Positions 1-7,660 of a DNA stretch of 38,410 bases are shown here, in pieces; position 1 is the first letter of the stretch, and every line of letters starts with the position of its first letter. The notes beneath the pieces were generated by a model. The model did not search any database. It was given only the letters and a program-made list of their open reading frames with translations, and was not told the DNA's origin. This DNA is from Candidatus Merdivivens pullistercoris. GTDB lineage: Bacteria; Bacteroidota; Bacteroidia; Bacteroidales; UBA932. Location of the stretch: the NCBI GenBank assembly GCA_017694935.1, contig JADIME010000066.1, positions 1 to 38,410 on the forward strand. The letters run 5' to 3'. The translations under genes were made by a program, and so were the position numbers.

Positions 1-10
1 ACATCTTTCC

Positions 11-83
11 GGCACGTTTTCGCCGTTTTTATCGTAAAATAGCTCTGCTATTCTCCTCAAAAAACGACAAAAACCTGGCGCGG
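11..83. repeat. Long imperfect hairpin, repeat-like intergenic element
   Basis: Two arms of about 33 bases are imperfectly complementary around the perfect core AATAGC-TCT-GCTATT (38-52). A second paired block is CGTTTTT (24-30) with AAAAACG (60-66). It lies beyond the lacZ terminator and encodes nothing convincing. It could be an interspersed repeat or a structured 3' region of a gene to the left. The structure is visible; the function is unknown. Confidence 0.4.
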
Positions 84-111
84 AAGCCTGTCTCAAATGT
101 TCTGAGAAAAA

Positions 112-127
112 ATTTTAAACAGCTTCT
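112..127. repeat. Copy of a 16-bp intergenic repeat ending ACAGCTTCT
   Basis: ATTTTAAACAGCTTCT occurs here and identically at 16713-16728. The 9-base core also occurs at other gene 3' ends in the window, near 27725 and 35328. It lies just past the lacZ terminator. The function is unknown. Confidence 0.4.
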
Positions 128-128
128 T

Positions 129-182
129 AAAAATAACCGGGGAAAGTGGTGCGTTTCCCCGCATTTTCGTTCCACTTTCCCC
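129..182 (-). terminator. Intrinsic terminator of the nag/lacZ operon
   Basis: GGGGAAAGTGG (139-149) is perfectly complementary to CCACTTTCCCC (172-182), giving an 11-bp stem. On the minus strand it is followed by a T-rich run (complement of 129-135). It lies 16 bases beyond the lacZ stop, as expected for an operon terminator. Confidence 0.8.
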
Positions 183-197
183 CGTACGGATTAATGA

Positions 198-3100
198 TTA
201 CAGTGTACTTTCCGGACTTAGTTTCACGGTGAATACGTATTCGCCGAACGGTACCATGTGTTGTTCCATCGGCCATGCCCCCCACGAGTCTATGCAGCCC
301 AGACCCATCTGCACCTTGTCGAAGCATACGGAAGTGAAGCCGTCGCGGACAAGCTCTGCCGGATGCCTCTGTGCTTTTTGGTCTACGGGGCCTTCGTCAA
401 GGGTTTCCTGCGAATAAGGCAGGGATGACGCGCTGAAATCTTCCGGCGAGGTAATGGAAAGCGAAATGCCATCGCGGTCATTGACTAATGTCCACTCTTT
501 CAGGTCGCTGTGGGTACCGCATTCCTGCGGGCGCACGTACGGGTAGAACATGTCGTCCACGGTTGCCGAGTAATATCCGAACATCGCCGAGCCTTTGCGG
601 TCGGAATAGTTTTCCCAAGGGCCGCGGCCGTAATAATCGACTCTGTCGAAGTTTTCAGGCATTTCAGCCCTCATCCCGAAACGGAACATGTATTTGTATG
701 CGCCGTCCATTGCCGCCGCCCTTTCGTCAGGCACGAGCTTTTGGACGATGCCGAGTTCCCCGGCGGAATTGGCCGAATATTCGAGTTCAAGCCTTGCCGG
801 GATATTTTCAAACCTCAATACGGCTTTTACAGTCGAGTCCGCCTCTATGCTTTCCAATGTCATTTCAGGTGAATGCCACTCTTTGAAACGGAGTTGCTGT
901 CCGGCTCCGAAGTCGTTGTCGGTGACGGCTCTCCAGAAATTAGGCCGGATGCCGCCTCCCTGTTCGAGCAACTGGATACCTTTAAACATGTAACTGTCCA
1001 CAAGCCCGGTAGCCTTTGATATGCGTATTTCGCTTTCATCCCCTCTCAGTATGAAAGTATCCCCGGAATCGGCAATGGCGGCAATCCCTCCGTTTTCACA
1101 TATAGGAGTGTACATGCCGGCTTCTTTAAGCACGTGCTGCGCGTATGCCAACCTGTGCCCTTCAGACAGCATTGTCTTGAAATACCCGTCCTTTTCCACC
1201 GGTTCCGGCTTTTTCAGCAGGAATTCTATGTTCAACAGCAAGTCATGCCCGTTATCTCCGGCAAGCCATGCCGCAAGGGAGTCGCGGTCGTATCCCAATG
1301 ATATTTCAACAGTCTGTTGAGGTGCGACATTCAATGTACCGACTGTGCCTGATGCCTTTGTCTTCCCGGCGGAAACCAGTTCCCAGTTCATGCAATATGA
1401 TGAAAGATCACGGAAAAAATATTCATTGAATACTGAAATCTTCCCTTCGAGTGTATCTGTCAGACTTGTCCAAACGGGCTGATGATAGTATCTTACTTCG
1501 TATGCGTGCGGATTAGGGTTGCGGTCCGGGCTGAAAAGGCCGTTGTTGCAGAAATTCTTGTCCCAGTCGCTGTCGCTGTCGTTGAAGTCTCCGGCGTATG
1601 CGAGGACGGTAGTCCCGTTTTTGTCATAGTAAATAGACTGGTCTACGAAATCCCAGATGAATCCTCCCTGGTAGGCCGGGTATTTTCTTATAAGATCCCA
1701 GTATTCTTTGAAACCTCCTTCCGAGTTGCCCATGGCATGGGCGTATTCGATCTGTATCAAAGGTCTTTGCGGGTCGTTTTCACAATATTTTACTACATCC
1801 GGATATCTCCGGTACATAGGAGAATAAATGTCGGCAACCTCGAATCCCCAATCCTGTTCGTAAATCAGGAGCCTTGTGGAGTCCATGGCTTTTACGGCCT
1901 CACCGGCGGCCTTGAAATTGTCACCGTAACCTGCTTCGTTCCCGAGAGACCAGAAAATGATTGAAGGATGGTTTTTCAGGATTTGCACATTGTCCGTATT
2001 GCGGGCTATGTGGGCATCCCTGTAGGCCGGATCCTTGGCCAAGTTGGCTTCTGAGTACACCATCCCGTGGGATTCGACATTGGCTTCGGCCACTACGTAA
2101 AGCCCGTATTTGTCGCAAAGGTAATACCAATAAGGGTCGTCCGGATAGTGGCAGGTCCTTACTGCGTTGATGTTGAACTCTTTCATCAGGCGAATGTCTT
2201 TTTCCATGTCCTCTCTCGATACAAGATATCCTCCATGAGGGTTCATTTCATGCCTGTTCACGCCTTTGAATAGGACAGGCTGCCCGTTCACGAGCACATT
2301 GTATCCTTTCAATTCGACATTCCGGAAGCCGAAATGCTGGCGGATGGCTTCTACCTCCGAGCCTTCTTCATCATATAATGTAAAGAGGATTCCGTAAAGA
2401 TTCGGCGTTTCGGCCGTCCATGCAAGAGCGTCTGGAAAATATGCGACAGAACTTTTTTCTCCGGACATTTTTATCTCTTTGACCTTATTTCCGTCAGGGT
2501 CGAAGATTTCCGCAACGATGGCGTACCCTTCGGGATAATCTGACGTTATCGTCAGTACCCCGTCCTTATACCCGTTTTCAAGTCCGGCTTCTATGCGTAT
2601 GTCTTCGATATGCCGGGGGTTGCGGGCATACAGATAGCTCTCCCTCGCGACTCCTGTCATCCTCCAGAAATCCTGGTCTTCCAGATACGTGCCGTCGCAC
2701 CATCTGAATACCTGGAAGGCGATCAGGTTCTTTTTTCCCGGTATCACGTACGGGGTAATGTCGAACTCCGAAGCTGTCTTGCTGTCCTCGCTGTAACCGG
2801 CAAACCTGCCGTTTACATACAAGGTGATATTGGATGTGACGGAGCCGAAATACGCTATGATCTGTTTCCCTTCCCAGTCGGAAGGGATTTTTATTTCTTT
2901 GCGGTATGAGCCTACATGGTTTTCTTTTACAGGAACATGCGGAGGGTCGTTTTCAAATTTTTCCCTCCACGGATAGCCGACATTTATATATACAGGGTCT
3001 CCGTAACCGTTCATTTCCCATATTCCGGGAACCGGCATTTTCCCCCATGAGCGGTCGTCCAGATCCGGTACATAGAAATTGTCCACCCTCTCGTCTGCGT

Positions 3101-3368
3101 TTTCCGCCCAATGGAATTTCCATGTCCCGTGCAGCGACAGGAAGTTTTCGGAAAATTCCTTGCTTCTTGCGGCCTCTTCCTTGTCTGCAAAAGCGAACAT
3201 GTCCGCATGGGAAGGAAGCCGGTTTATATAATTTGTTTCAGGGTCGGTCCATTCGGCGTGGTCGGGATCAAGCCCGTAACGGGGAGCGGTTTTCTCCTGA
3301 CAGGAACTTAGCGACAGCGCCATTGTGAGAATGGCCGTGGCGGATAACAGGGACAGATGGGTTTTCAT
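198..3368 (-). CDS. lacZ: Beta-galactosidase, GH2 family, lipoprotein
   Basis: Predicted to release terminal beta-linked galactose from oligosaccharides or glycans. The 1056-residue length fits large LacZ-type GH2 enzymes with jelly-roll, immunoglobulin-like, TIM-barrel and C-terminal small-chain domains. The acid/base glutamate is in WSLGNEAG (Glu478) and the nucleophile in IEYAHAMGNS (Glu541). The N-terminus is a lipoprotein signal ending LSSC with lipidated Cys23, so the enzyme is probably periplasmic or surface-anchored rather than cytoplasmic. It is the last gene of a three-gene minus-strand operon, 28 bases after nagB and ahead of a strong terminator. Linkage to glucosamine-6-phosphate genes suggests a galactose/amino-sugar glycan such as an N-acetyllactosamine-type substrate; that is inference. 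Family assignment is firm; the substrate is not known. Confidence 0.95.
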   Translation of the reverse strand: MKTHLSLLSATAILTMALSLSSCQEKTAPRYGLDPDHAEWTDPETNYINRLPSHADMFAFADKEEAARSKEFSENFLSLHGTWKFHWAENADERVDNFYVPDLDDRSWGKMPVPGIWEMNGYGDPVYINVGYPWREKFENDPPHVPVKENHVGSYRKEIKIPSDWEGKQIIAYFGSVTSNITLYVNGRFAGYSEDSKTASEFDITPYVIPGKKNLIAFQVFRWCDGTYLEDQDFWRMTGVARESYLYARNPRHIEDIRIEAGLENGYKDGVLTITSDYPEGYAIVAEIFDPDGNKVKEIKMSGEKSSVAYFPDALAWTAETPNLYGILFTLYDEEGSEVEAIRQHFGFRNVELKGYNVLVNGQPVLFKGVNRHEMNPHGGYLVSREDMEKDIRLMKEFNINAVRTCHYPDDPYWYYLCDKYGLYVVAEANVESHGMVYSEANLAKDPAYRDAHIARNTDNVQILKNHPSIIFWSLGNEAGYGDNFKAAGEAVKAMDSTRLLIYEQDWGFEVADIYSPMYRRYPDVVKYCENDPQRPLIQIEYAHAMGNSEGGFKEYWDLIRKYPAYQGGFIWDFVDQSIYYDKNGTTVLAYAGDFNDSDSDWDKNFCNNGLFSPDRNPNPHAYEVRYYHQPVWTSLTDTLEGKISVFNEYFFRDLSSYCMNWELVSAGKTKASGTVGTLNVAPQQTVEISLGYDRDSLAAWLAGDNGHDLLLNIEFLLKKPEPVEKDGYFKTMLSEGHRLAYAQHVLKEAGMYTPICENGGIAAIADSGDTFILRGDESEIRISKATGLVDSYMFKGIQLLEQGGGIRPNFWRAVTDNDFGAGQQLRFKEWHSPEMTLESIEADSTVKAVLRFENIPARLELEYSANSAGELGIVQKLVPDERAAAMDGAYKYMFRFGMRAEMPENFDRVDYYGRGPWENYSDRKGSAMFGYYSATVDDMFYPYVRPQECGTHSDLKEWTLVNDRDGISLSITSPEDFSASSLPYSQETLDEGPVDQKAQRHPAELVRDGFTSVCFDKVQMGLGCIDSWGAWPMEQHMVPFGEYVFTVKLSPESTL

Positions 3369-3396
3369 GGCATTTATCAGGTAAGATGTTGTTTGT

Positions 3397-4185
3397 CTAT
3401 GAGTTTTTCTCTATGTCGGTAAAATACCTGTATGTATTGACTTTGAGTTCTCCTGCGGCAGGCTCGTCGCAAAGCAATATCCCGTGCCTGTGTACTTGCA
3501 GGGCGGACAGGGTGCATACATGGCTGTACGCTCCTTCCACGGCAGTCTTTACGGCTGTCGCCTTTTTGTGCCCGGTGGCGAGTATCATCACCTCGCGGGC
3601 ATCCATGATAGTCCCTACGCCTACGGTAAGGGCCTGTTTGGGCACTGCGGAAATGTCCCCGTCGAAAAATCTCGAATTCACGATGATGGTATCCTGGGTG
3701 AGCGTCTTTACCCTTGTGCGGGAACTCAATGAAGAGAACGGCTCATTGAAAGCGATGTGGCCGTCCTCGCCGACTCCTCCCATGAACAGGTCGATGCCGC
3801 CGGCCCGGGATATTCTCGCTTCATAGTCCTCGCATTCTTTCTGTAGGTCAGGGGCATTGCCGTTCAGTATGTTTATATTTTCCCCAGGGATGTCGATATG
3901 GTCGAAAAAATATCTGTGCATGAACGAATGGTAACTCTCGGGGTGTTTTTCCGGAATTCCTACGTATTCGTCCATGTTGAAAGTAATGACGTTCCTGAAT
4001 GAAATCTCTCCTGCCTTGTGGCGGCGGATCAATTCTTCATATGTGGCTATGGGTGTGGAACCGGTAGGCAGGCCGAGTACGAAAGGTCTGTCCGAGACGG
4101 CCGCCCTCTCCTTTATGCGTTCGATTATGTGCGAAGCCGCCCATGCGGCAACTTCCCGAGGTGTGTCTTTGATTATCAGTCTCAT
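3397..4185 (-). CDS. nagB: Glucosamine-6-phosphate deaminase NagB
   Basis: Converts glucosamine 6-phosphate to fructose 6-phosphate and ammonia in the cytoplasm, feeding amino sugars into glycolysis. At 262 residues it has the normal NagB length. It keeps the phosphate loop LPTGSTP (39-45) and the catalytic set Asp72 (NMDEY), Asp141 and His143 ([11 protein letters not shown]) and Glu148, matching the classical numbering. It starts 7 bases after the stop of the upstream NagB-like/PIG-L fusion and lies 28 bases before lacZ, so the three are almost certainly cotranscribed. It is the catalytically complete NagB of the locus, in contrast to its larger neighbour. Confidence 0.96.
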   Translation of the reverse strand: MRLIIKDTPREVAAWAASHIIERIKERAAVSDRPFVLGLPTGSTPIATYEELIRRHKAGEISFRNVITFNMDEYVGIPEKHPESYHSFMHRYFFDHIDIPGENINILNGNAPDLQKECEDYEARISRAGGIDLFMGGVGEDGHIAFNEPFSSLSSRTRVKTLTQDTIIVNSRFFDGDISAVPKQALTVGVGTIMDAREVMILATGHKKATAVKTAVEGAYSHVCTLSALQVHRHGILLCDEPAAGELKVNTYRYFTDIEKNS

Positions 4186-4192
4186 GATTCAG

Positions 4193-6118
4193 TTAAAACA
4201 TTTTTACAAATACTTCTATGGCCTGGTATTCCGCCATGCCTAATTTGTCGTACAGTTTTGCGGTATTCTGTGTCCTTTCCTCCGCCCTTTGCCAGAATTC
4301 CCTGTTGTCGCTTCCCGGGAAAGGAACTATGTCTTTCTGTGACAAGTGCTTGTATATGGCATGCCTCTTTTTGAGCATTTCATCCGGCGAAAGAGGTACG
4401 GCCATGTCCACCATGCCGAGATCCCATTCCATCCATGCCCCACGGTAAAGCCACATGTGGCATTCTTTAAGCCATTCGTCGTCTTTGACTGTTTCCAGTG
4501 CGCCCAGAACGGCTTCGATGCAGATCCTGTGTGTCCCGTGCGGGTCTGCCAGATCTCCAGCGGCATATATCTGCTGGGGTCTGACTTCCCTCAGTATATT
4601 GACGATTATGTCTATGTCCTTGTTTGTCAAGGCTCCTTTCTTTATGCCTCCGGTTTCGTAAAAAGGAAGGTTGAGGAAGTGTACGTGCGACTCGTCCAGG
4701 CCGAAAGACCTTGTGGCGGCTTTGGCTTCCGCACGTCTGATGGCGCCTTTGATGTCCAATAAAGGGCGAGGCTCGGTGTCCCCTTTCTTTTTAGCCTTGA
4801 TGATTGCCTTGATTTCATTGTATCTGTCCCCGAATCCGAGTTCACGCGCCGTGTCGATGTTCTGCAATACGACATCGTCATGCACGGCAACGTTTCCCGA
4901 GGTCTCATAAGCCACATGCACATCATGTCCGTGTTCTACCAGGCGGATGAATGTGCCTCCCATTGAAATGACGTCGTCGTCAGGGTGCGGGGAAAATATA
5001 AGCACTCTTTTCGGGAACGGCTTGGATGATACCGGCCTGAATGTGTCGTCGGCATTCGGTTTCCCTCCCGGCCATCCGGTAATGGTGTGCTGCAAGTCGT
5101 TGAATACGTCTATGTTGATCTTGTCGTAAGGGCCTTTTGCTTCGAGAAGTCCTCCCAGAGAATGTTCGATATAGTCGTTATGTGTGAGTTTCAGGATAGG
5201 CTTGTCTACTTCGCGGCACAGCCAGACCACGGCTTTTCTCGTGAATTTCGGGGTCCAGTCGCATTTCCCCACCAACCAAGGGGATACCACTCTTGTGAGC
5301 TTGCCTGCGGCGGTCTCGTCTACCACCACTTCCGTATTGTCGTGCAATTGAAGCAGTGTGGCCGGTTTCTGGTTGGTGATTTCCCCTTCCACCACGCTTT
5401 TGATGATGTCGGTCTTGTCCTCGCCCCATGCCATCAGGACTATTTTCTCCGATTTGAGGATGGTTTCTATTCCCATCGTGATGGCCATGTCCGGGGTATT
5501 TTCCAATGAAGAGAAAAATATGGATTGGGTCTGTTTGGCATCATGCGACAGCTGTACCAGCCTTGTCTTTGATTTTTCGTATGAGCCCGGCTCGTTGAAG
5601 CCGATCTGTCCGTTTGCCCCGGTTCCTATGATCATCAGGTCTATGCGGCACATCTTTTCAAACTGCTCGCAATATTTCGTTATATCGTTCGGGCTGACAT
5701 TGCCGTCGGGTATATGCACGTTTTCCGGACGTATGTTTATAAGGTTGAGGAATTCATGCCTTATATAGTAATTGCGGCATTGCATCGAGTCCTTTTTTGT
5801 CGGATAAAATTCATCCAGTGAAAACACGATTACGTTTTTGAAGTCGATGAGCCCGGCTTCATAACGTTTTACGAGTTCGCGGTAAAGCCCTATCGGTGTC
5901 TTGCCCGTGCTGAGGCCGAGCACGAAAGGCCTTTCCCCGGCATATTCTTTTTCATGTGCCTTGATTGCGTCTGCAACGATGTCCGCGACGTATGATACCG
6001 CGGATTGTTCGTGTTCAAATACCGAAGTGGGTATTTTCTCGTATCTGTGAAGCAAATCTTCGGGAACGTCTTTGGCGATCAGGCCGCCGTCCTTAGGCAA
6101 AAAGTATTTATTGTTCAT
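4193..6118 (-). CDS. Fusion: NagB-like domain plus PIG-L/LmbE deacetylase domain
   Basis: This 641-residue protein joins an N-terminal sugar-phosphate isomerase/deaminase fold (about 30-290) to a C-terminal PIG-L/LmbE-type metal-dependent N-deacetylase domain (about 370-590). The NagB half keeps the phosphate loop LSTGKTP (69-75) and Asp102 (SLDEF). The catalytic block reads GANGQIGFNEP, so the residues equivalent to Asp141 and His143 are Asn169 and Gln171; Glu176 is kept. The deacetylase half has HPDDD (378-382) and HGTH (527-530), the expected zinc-binding motifs. It is the first gene of the operon with an intact nagB. Such fusions are often annotated as glucosamine-6-phosphate deaminase. 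The sequence suggests instead an altered or sugar-phosphate-binding NagB module attached to an amino-sugar deacetylase. No nagA is visible in the window, so a role in deacetylation is plausible but unproven. Confidence 0.9.
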   Translation of the reverse strand: MNNKYFLPKDGGLIAKDVPEDLLHRYEKIPTSVFEHEQSAVSYVADIVADAIKAHEKEYAGERPFVLGLSTGKTPIGLYRELVKRYEAGLIDFKNVIVFSLDEFYPTKKDSMQCRNYYIRHEFLNLINIRPENVHIPDGNVSPNDITKYCEQFEKMCRIDLMIIGTGANGQIGFNEPGSYEKSKTRLVQLSHDAKQTQSIFFSSLENTPDMAITMGIETILKSEKIVLMAWGEDKTDIIKSVVEGEITNQKPATLLQLHDNTEVVVDETAAGKLTRVVSPWLVGKCDWTPKFTRKAVVWLCREVDKPILKLTHNDYIEHSLGGLLEAKGPYDKINIDVFNDLQHTITGWPGGKPNADDTFRPVSSKPFPKRVLIFSPHPDDDVISMGGTFIRLVEHGHDVHVAYETSGNVAVHDDVVLQNIDTARELGFGDRYNEIKAIIKAKKKGDTEPRPLLDIKGAIRRAEAKAATRSFGLDESHVHFLNLPFYETGGIKKGALTNKDIDIIVNILREVRPQQIYAAGDLADPHGTHRICIEAVLGALETVKDDEWLKECHMWLYRGAWMEWDLGMVDMAVPLSPDEMLKKRHAIYKHLSQKDIVPFPGSDNREFWQRAEERTQNTAKLYDKLGMAEYQAIEVFVKMF

Positions 6119-6145
6119 GTTCGGATAAATTTAAAACAATCCTTG

Positions 6146-6153
6146 CAAAGATA
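6146..6153 (-). promoter_or_regulatory. -7 element of the nagB-like/nagB/lacZ operon promoter
   Basis: On the minus strand this reads TATCTTTG, matching the Bacteroidetes TANNTTTG -7 consensus. It lies 28 bases upstream of the fusion gene start. No TTTG at ideal spacing is seen; one occurs about 24 bases further upstream. Confidence 0.6.
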
Positions 6154-6189
6154 GCGATTATTGCAGTTCATTTGCCACAAAGATGCGCC

Positions 6190-6255
6190 ATTATCGACAA
6201 GATTATATAAATCATCGGCCGGATATGTTTTTTTAGCGTTTTTTTCTTCGATAAT
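6190..6255. promoter_or_regulatory. Candidate regulator half-sites between divergent promoters
   Basis: ATTATCGA (6190-6197) and its inverse TCGATAAT (6248-6255) lie 58 bp apart, start to start, between the divergent operon and araC-type gene. A third related CGATTAT is at 6155-6161, next to the operon -7 element. The last copy abuts the regulator promoter. Binding by the adjacent AraC-family protein is inference. Confidence 0.35.
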
Positions 6256-6259
6256 CGGA

Positions 6260-6267
6260 TAACTTTG
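6260..6267 (+). promoter_or_regulatory. -7 element for the AraC-family gene
   Basis: TAACTTTG matches TANNTTTG and lies 26 bases before the ATG of the regulator gene. No clear TTTG -33 element is seen. Confidence 0.55.
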
Positions 6268-6293
6268 GGCAAAGACTGAATTGATGGATTACT

Positions 6294-7433
6294 ATGGGAA
6301 GATTGTTCTTTTGTCTTTCAGCTTCCGCGTTGGGGGTTATGGCGGCGGCTTCATTGGCACTTGATTTTATCTTTTATGTGAAACCGGGCGAAGGATACGG
6401 GAGGAAAGCCCGTATGCGCTCGTTTTGGCCTGTCCATCTTTTTTTGACAGTCTTCATTGTGGCGGATTTTTTCATCGGTGACTGGAGACTCTGTCTTTAC
6501 CTGCTTTCTTTCCAGCTTGCGTTTTCGGTGCAGATGTCCCTGGCCTTGCAGTGGCTTCCGCATGGAAGCCTGTTCGGGAAGTTTTTCACGGTACTGTTTG
6601 TCGTCATGACATGTTCGTTGCTGGTCCTGTTCCTTTTCATACTAATGGGACATGGAGGGAATGACCTGGCTTTCGTGTGGAAGTACTATTATTATGGCTT
6701 TTCATCCCTGTCGGTGTCCGGATATTTTTATTGTTCGTTCAGGTATGTTTCACGGGTGTACAGGGAGAGCAGTCCCATGGTCATAGCGCGCGGCACGGTA
6801 TCGCTGTCTATATTCATGTGCAATATGGCCGTTACGGGCCTGTTCTTTTCTTGCCCGTGTACGGCCACGGCGGTTGCCTGTTCGGCATTTTCATTCATTT
6901 CCATAGCTTATATGCATCTTTGCAGGATGGAACAGGACGATTTGTATTTGCTTAAAACATTGAAGGATACTGTGTCCAAGTCGGTTTCCCGTTCACTGTT
7001 CGATGCAGTGCCTCCCAACGGTGCAGGCAATGCCGCTCCGCAGCAATACATGTACGACCTGGAACTGAAGGAAAAGTTTGAAAAGTATTTTGAGACGGAA
7101 AAACCTTATCTGAATCCGGACTTGTCGCTGAACGATGCCGCCGGAGCCTTGTGTACCAACAAGACATACCTGTCGAGGATGTTGAACGGCGGGATGGGGA
7201 TGAATTTCAATCAAGTCGTGAACAAATACAGGATAACCTATTGCATGGAACTGTTCGTGAAGAATCCGTATATGAAAGTCGCCGACCTTGCGGATGCCTG
7301 CGGCTTCCGTTCGGTTTCGACCTTTTCGCTCGCTTTCAGGCTGAACAACGGGGAACCCCCGGGGGATTGGTGCAGGAAGGTGCGCAACAGGCTGAGGCAG
7401 TCCTCGCGCGAGCCGGTGGTGATAAGGGATTGA
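6294..7433 (+). CDS. Membrane-anchored AraC-family transcriptional regulator
   Basis: The 379-residue protein begins with an integral membrane sensor region of about six or seven hydrophobic segments (roughly 2-28, 45-62, 66-88, 96-118, 130-150, 165-187 and 190-208). A linker follows, then a C-terminal AraC/XylS DNA-binding domain (about 272-366) with two helix-turn-helix units, LSLNDAAGALCTNKTYLSRM and VADLADACGFRSVSTF. Such membrane AraC proteins are common in Bacteroidales, but their signals are mostly unknown. It is transcribed divergently from the nag/lacZ operon and is a reasonable candidate regulator of it. Related half-sites occur in the shared intergenic region. The family call is strong; target and ligand are inference. 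Confidence 0.88.
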   Translation: MGRLFFCLSASALGVMAAASLALDFIFYVKPGEGYGRKARMRSFWPVHLFLTVFIVADFFIGDWRLCLYLLSFQLAFSVQMSLALQWLPHGSLFGKFFTVLFVVMTCSLLVLFLFILMGHGGNDLAFVWKYYYYGFSSLSVSGYFYCSFRYVSRVYRESSPMVIARGTVSLSIFMCNMAVTGLFFSCPCTATAVACSAFSFISIAYMHLCRMEQDDLYLLKTLKDTVSKSVSRSLFDAVPPNGAGNAAPQQYMYDLELKEKFEKYFETEKPYLNPDLSLNDAAGALCTNKTYLSRMLNGGMGMNFNQVVNKYRITYCMELFVKNPYMKVADLADACGFRSVSTFSLAFRLNNGEPPGDWCRKVRNRLRQSSREPVVIRD

Positions 7434-7483
7434 GGAGAGAGGCGTGAGCCCGAGGCCTCCCGTCTTCTCCGGACGAAACATGC

Positions 7484-7505
7484 CAATGCAAATTCATTTG
7501 CATTG
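7484..7505. promoter_or_regulatory. Perfect 10+2+10 palindrome over the -33 of ettA promoter 1
   Basis: CAATGCAAAT and ATTTGCATTG are perfectly complementary arms separated by TC. The dyad covers the TTTG (-33) of the first ettA promoter copy (7497-7500). It could be an operator; it is not repeated at the second promoter copy. Confidence 0.4.
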
Positions 7506-7528
7506 CTCTCGGCTTCTTCCTATATTTG
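7497..7528 (+). promoter_or_regulatory. ettA promoter P1
   Basis: TTTG (7497-7500), a 20-base spacer and TATATTTG (7521-7528) form a perfect Bacteroidetes housekeeping promoter. It lies 132 bases upstream of the ettA start. Confidence 0.75.
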
Positions 7529-7583
7529 CCCTGTCGGGCAGAAATACGGTTCATGCCTCGGCATAGCAAATCGAATAAATTCA

Positions 7584-7615
7584 TTTGTTCTGCTCTCGGC
7601 TTCTTCCTATATTTG
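7584..7615 (+). promoter_or_regulatory. ettA promoter P2
   Basis: TTTG (7584-7587), a 20-base spacer and TATATTTG (7608-7615) are almost identical to P1. It is the proximal copy, with its -7 element 45 bases before the ettA start. Confidence 0.8.
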
Positions 7616-7660
7616 CCACGGTATGAACGAATATTGAAACATTTATAGACAAGATCCGTC

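Larger units (their letters stand above)
7491..7617 (+). repeat. 40-bp direct repeat carrying two complete promoters
   Basis: 7491-7530 and 7578-7617 are identical except for three bases (cat versus ttc at copy positions 11-13). Each includes AATTCATTTG, the spacer TGCTCTCGGCTTCTTCC and TATATTTGCC. The offset is 87 bp. The repeat therefore duplicates a promoter upstream of ettA. Confidence 0.8.
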
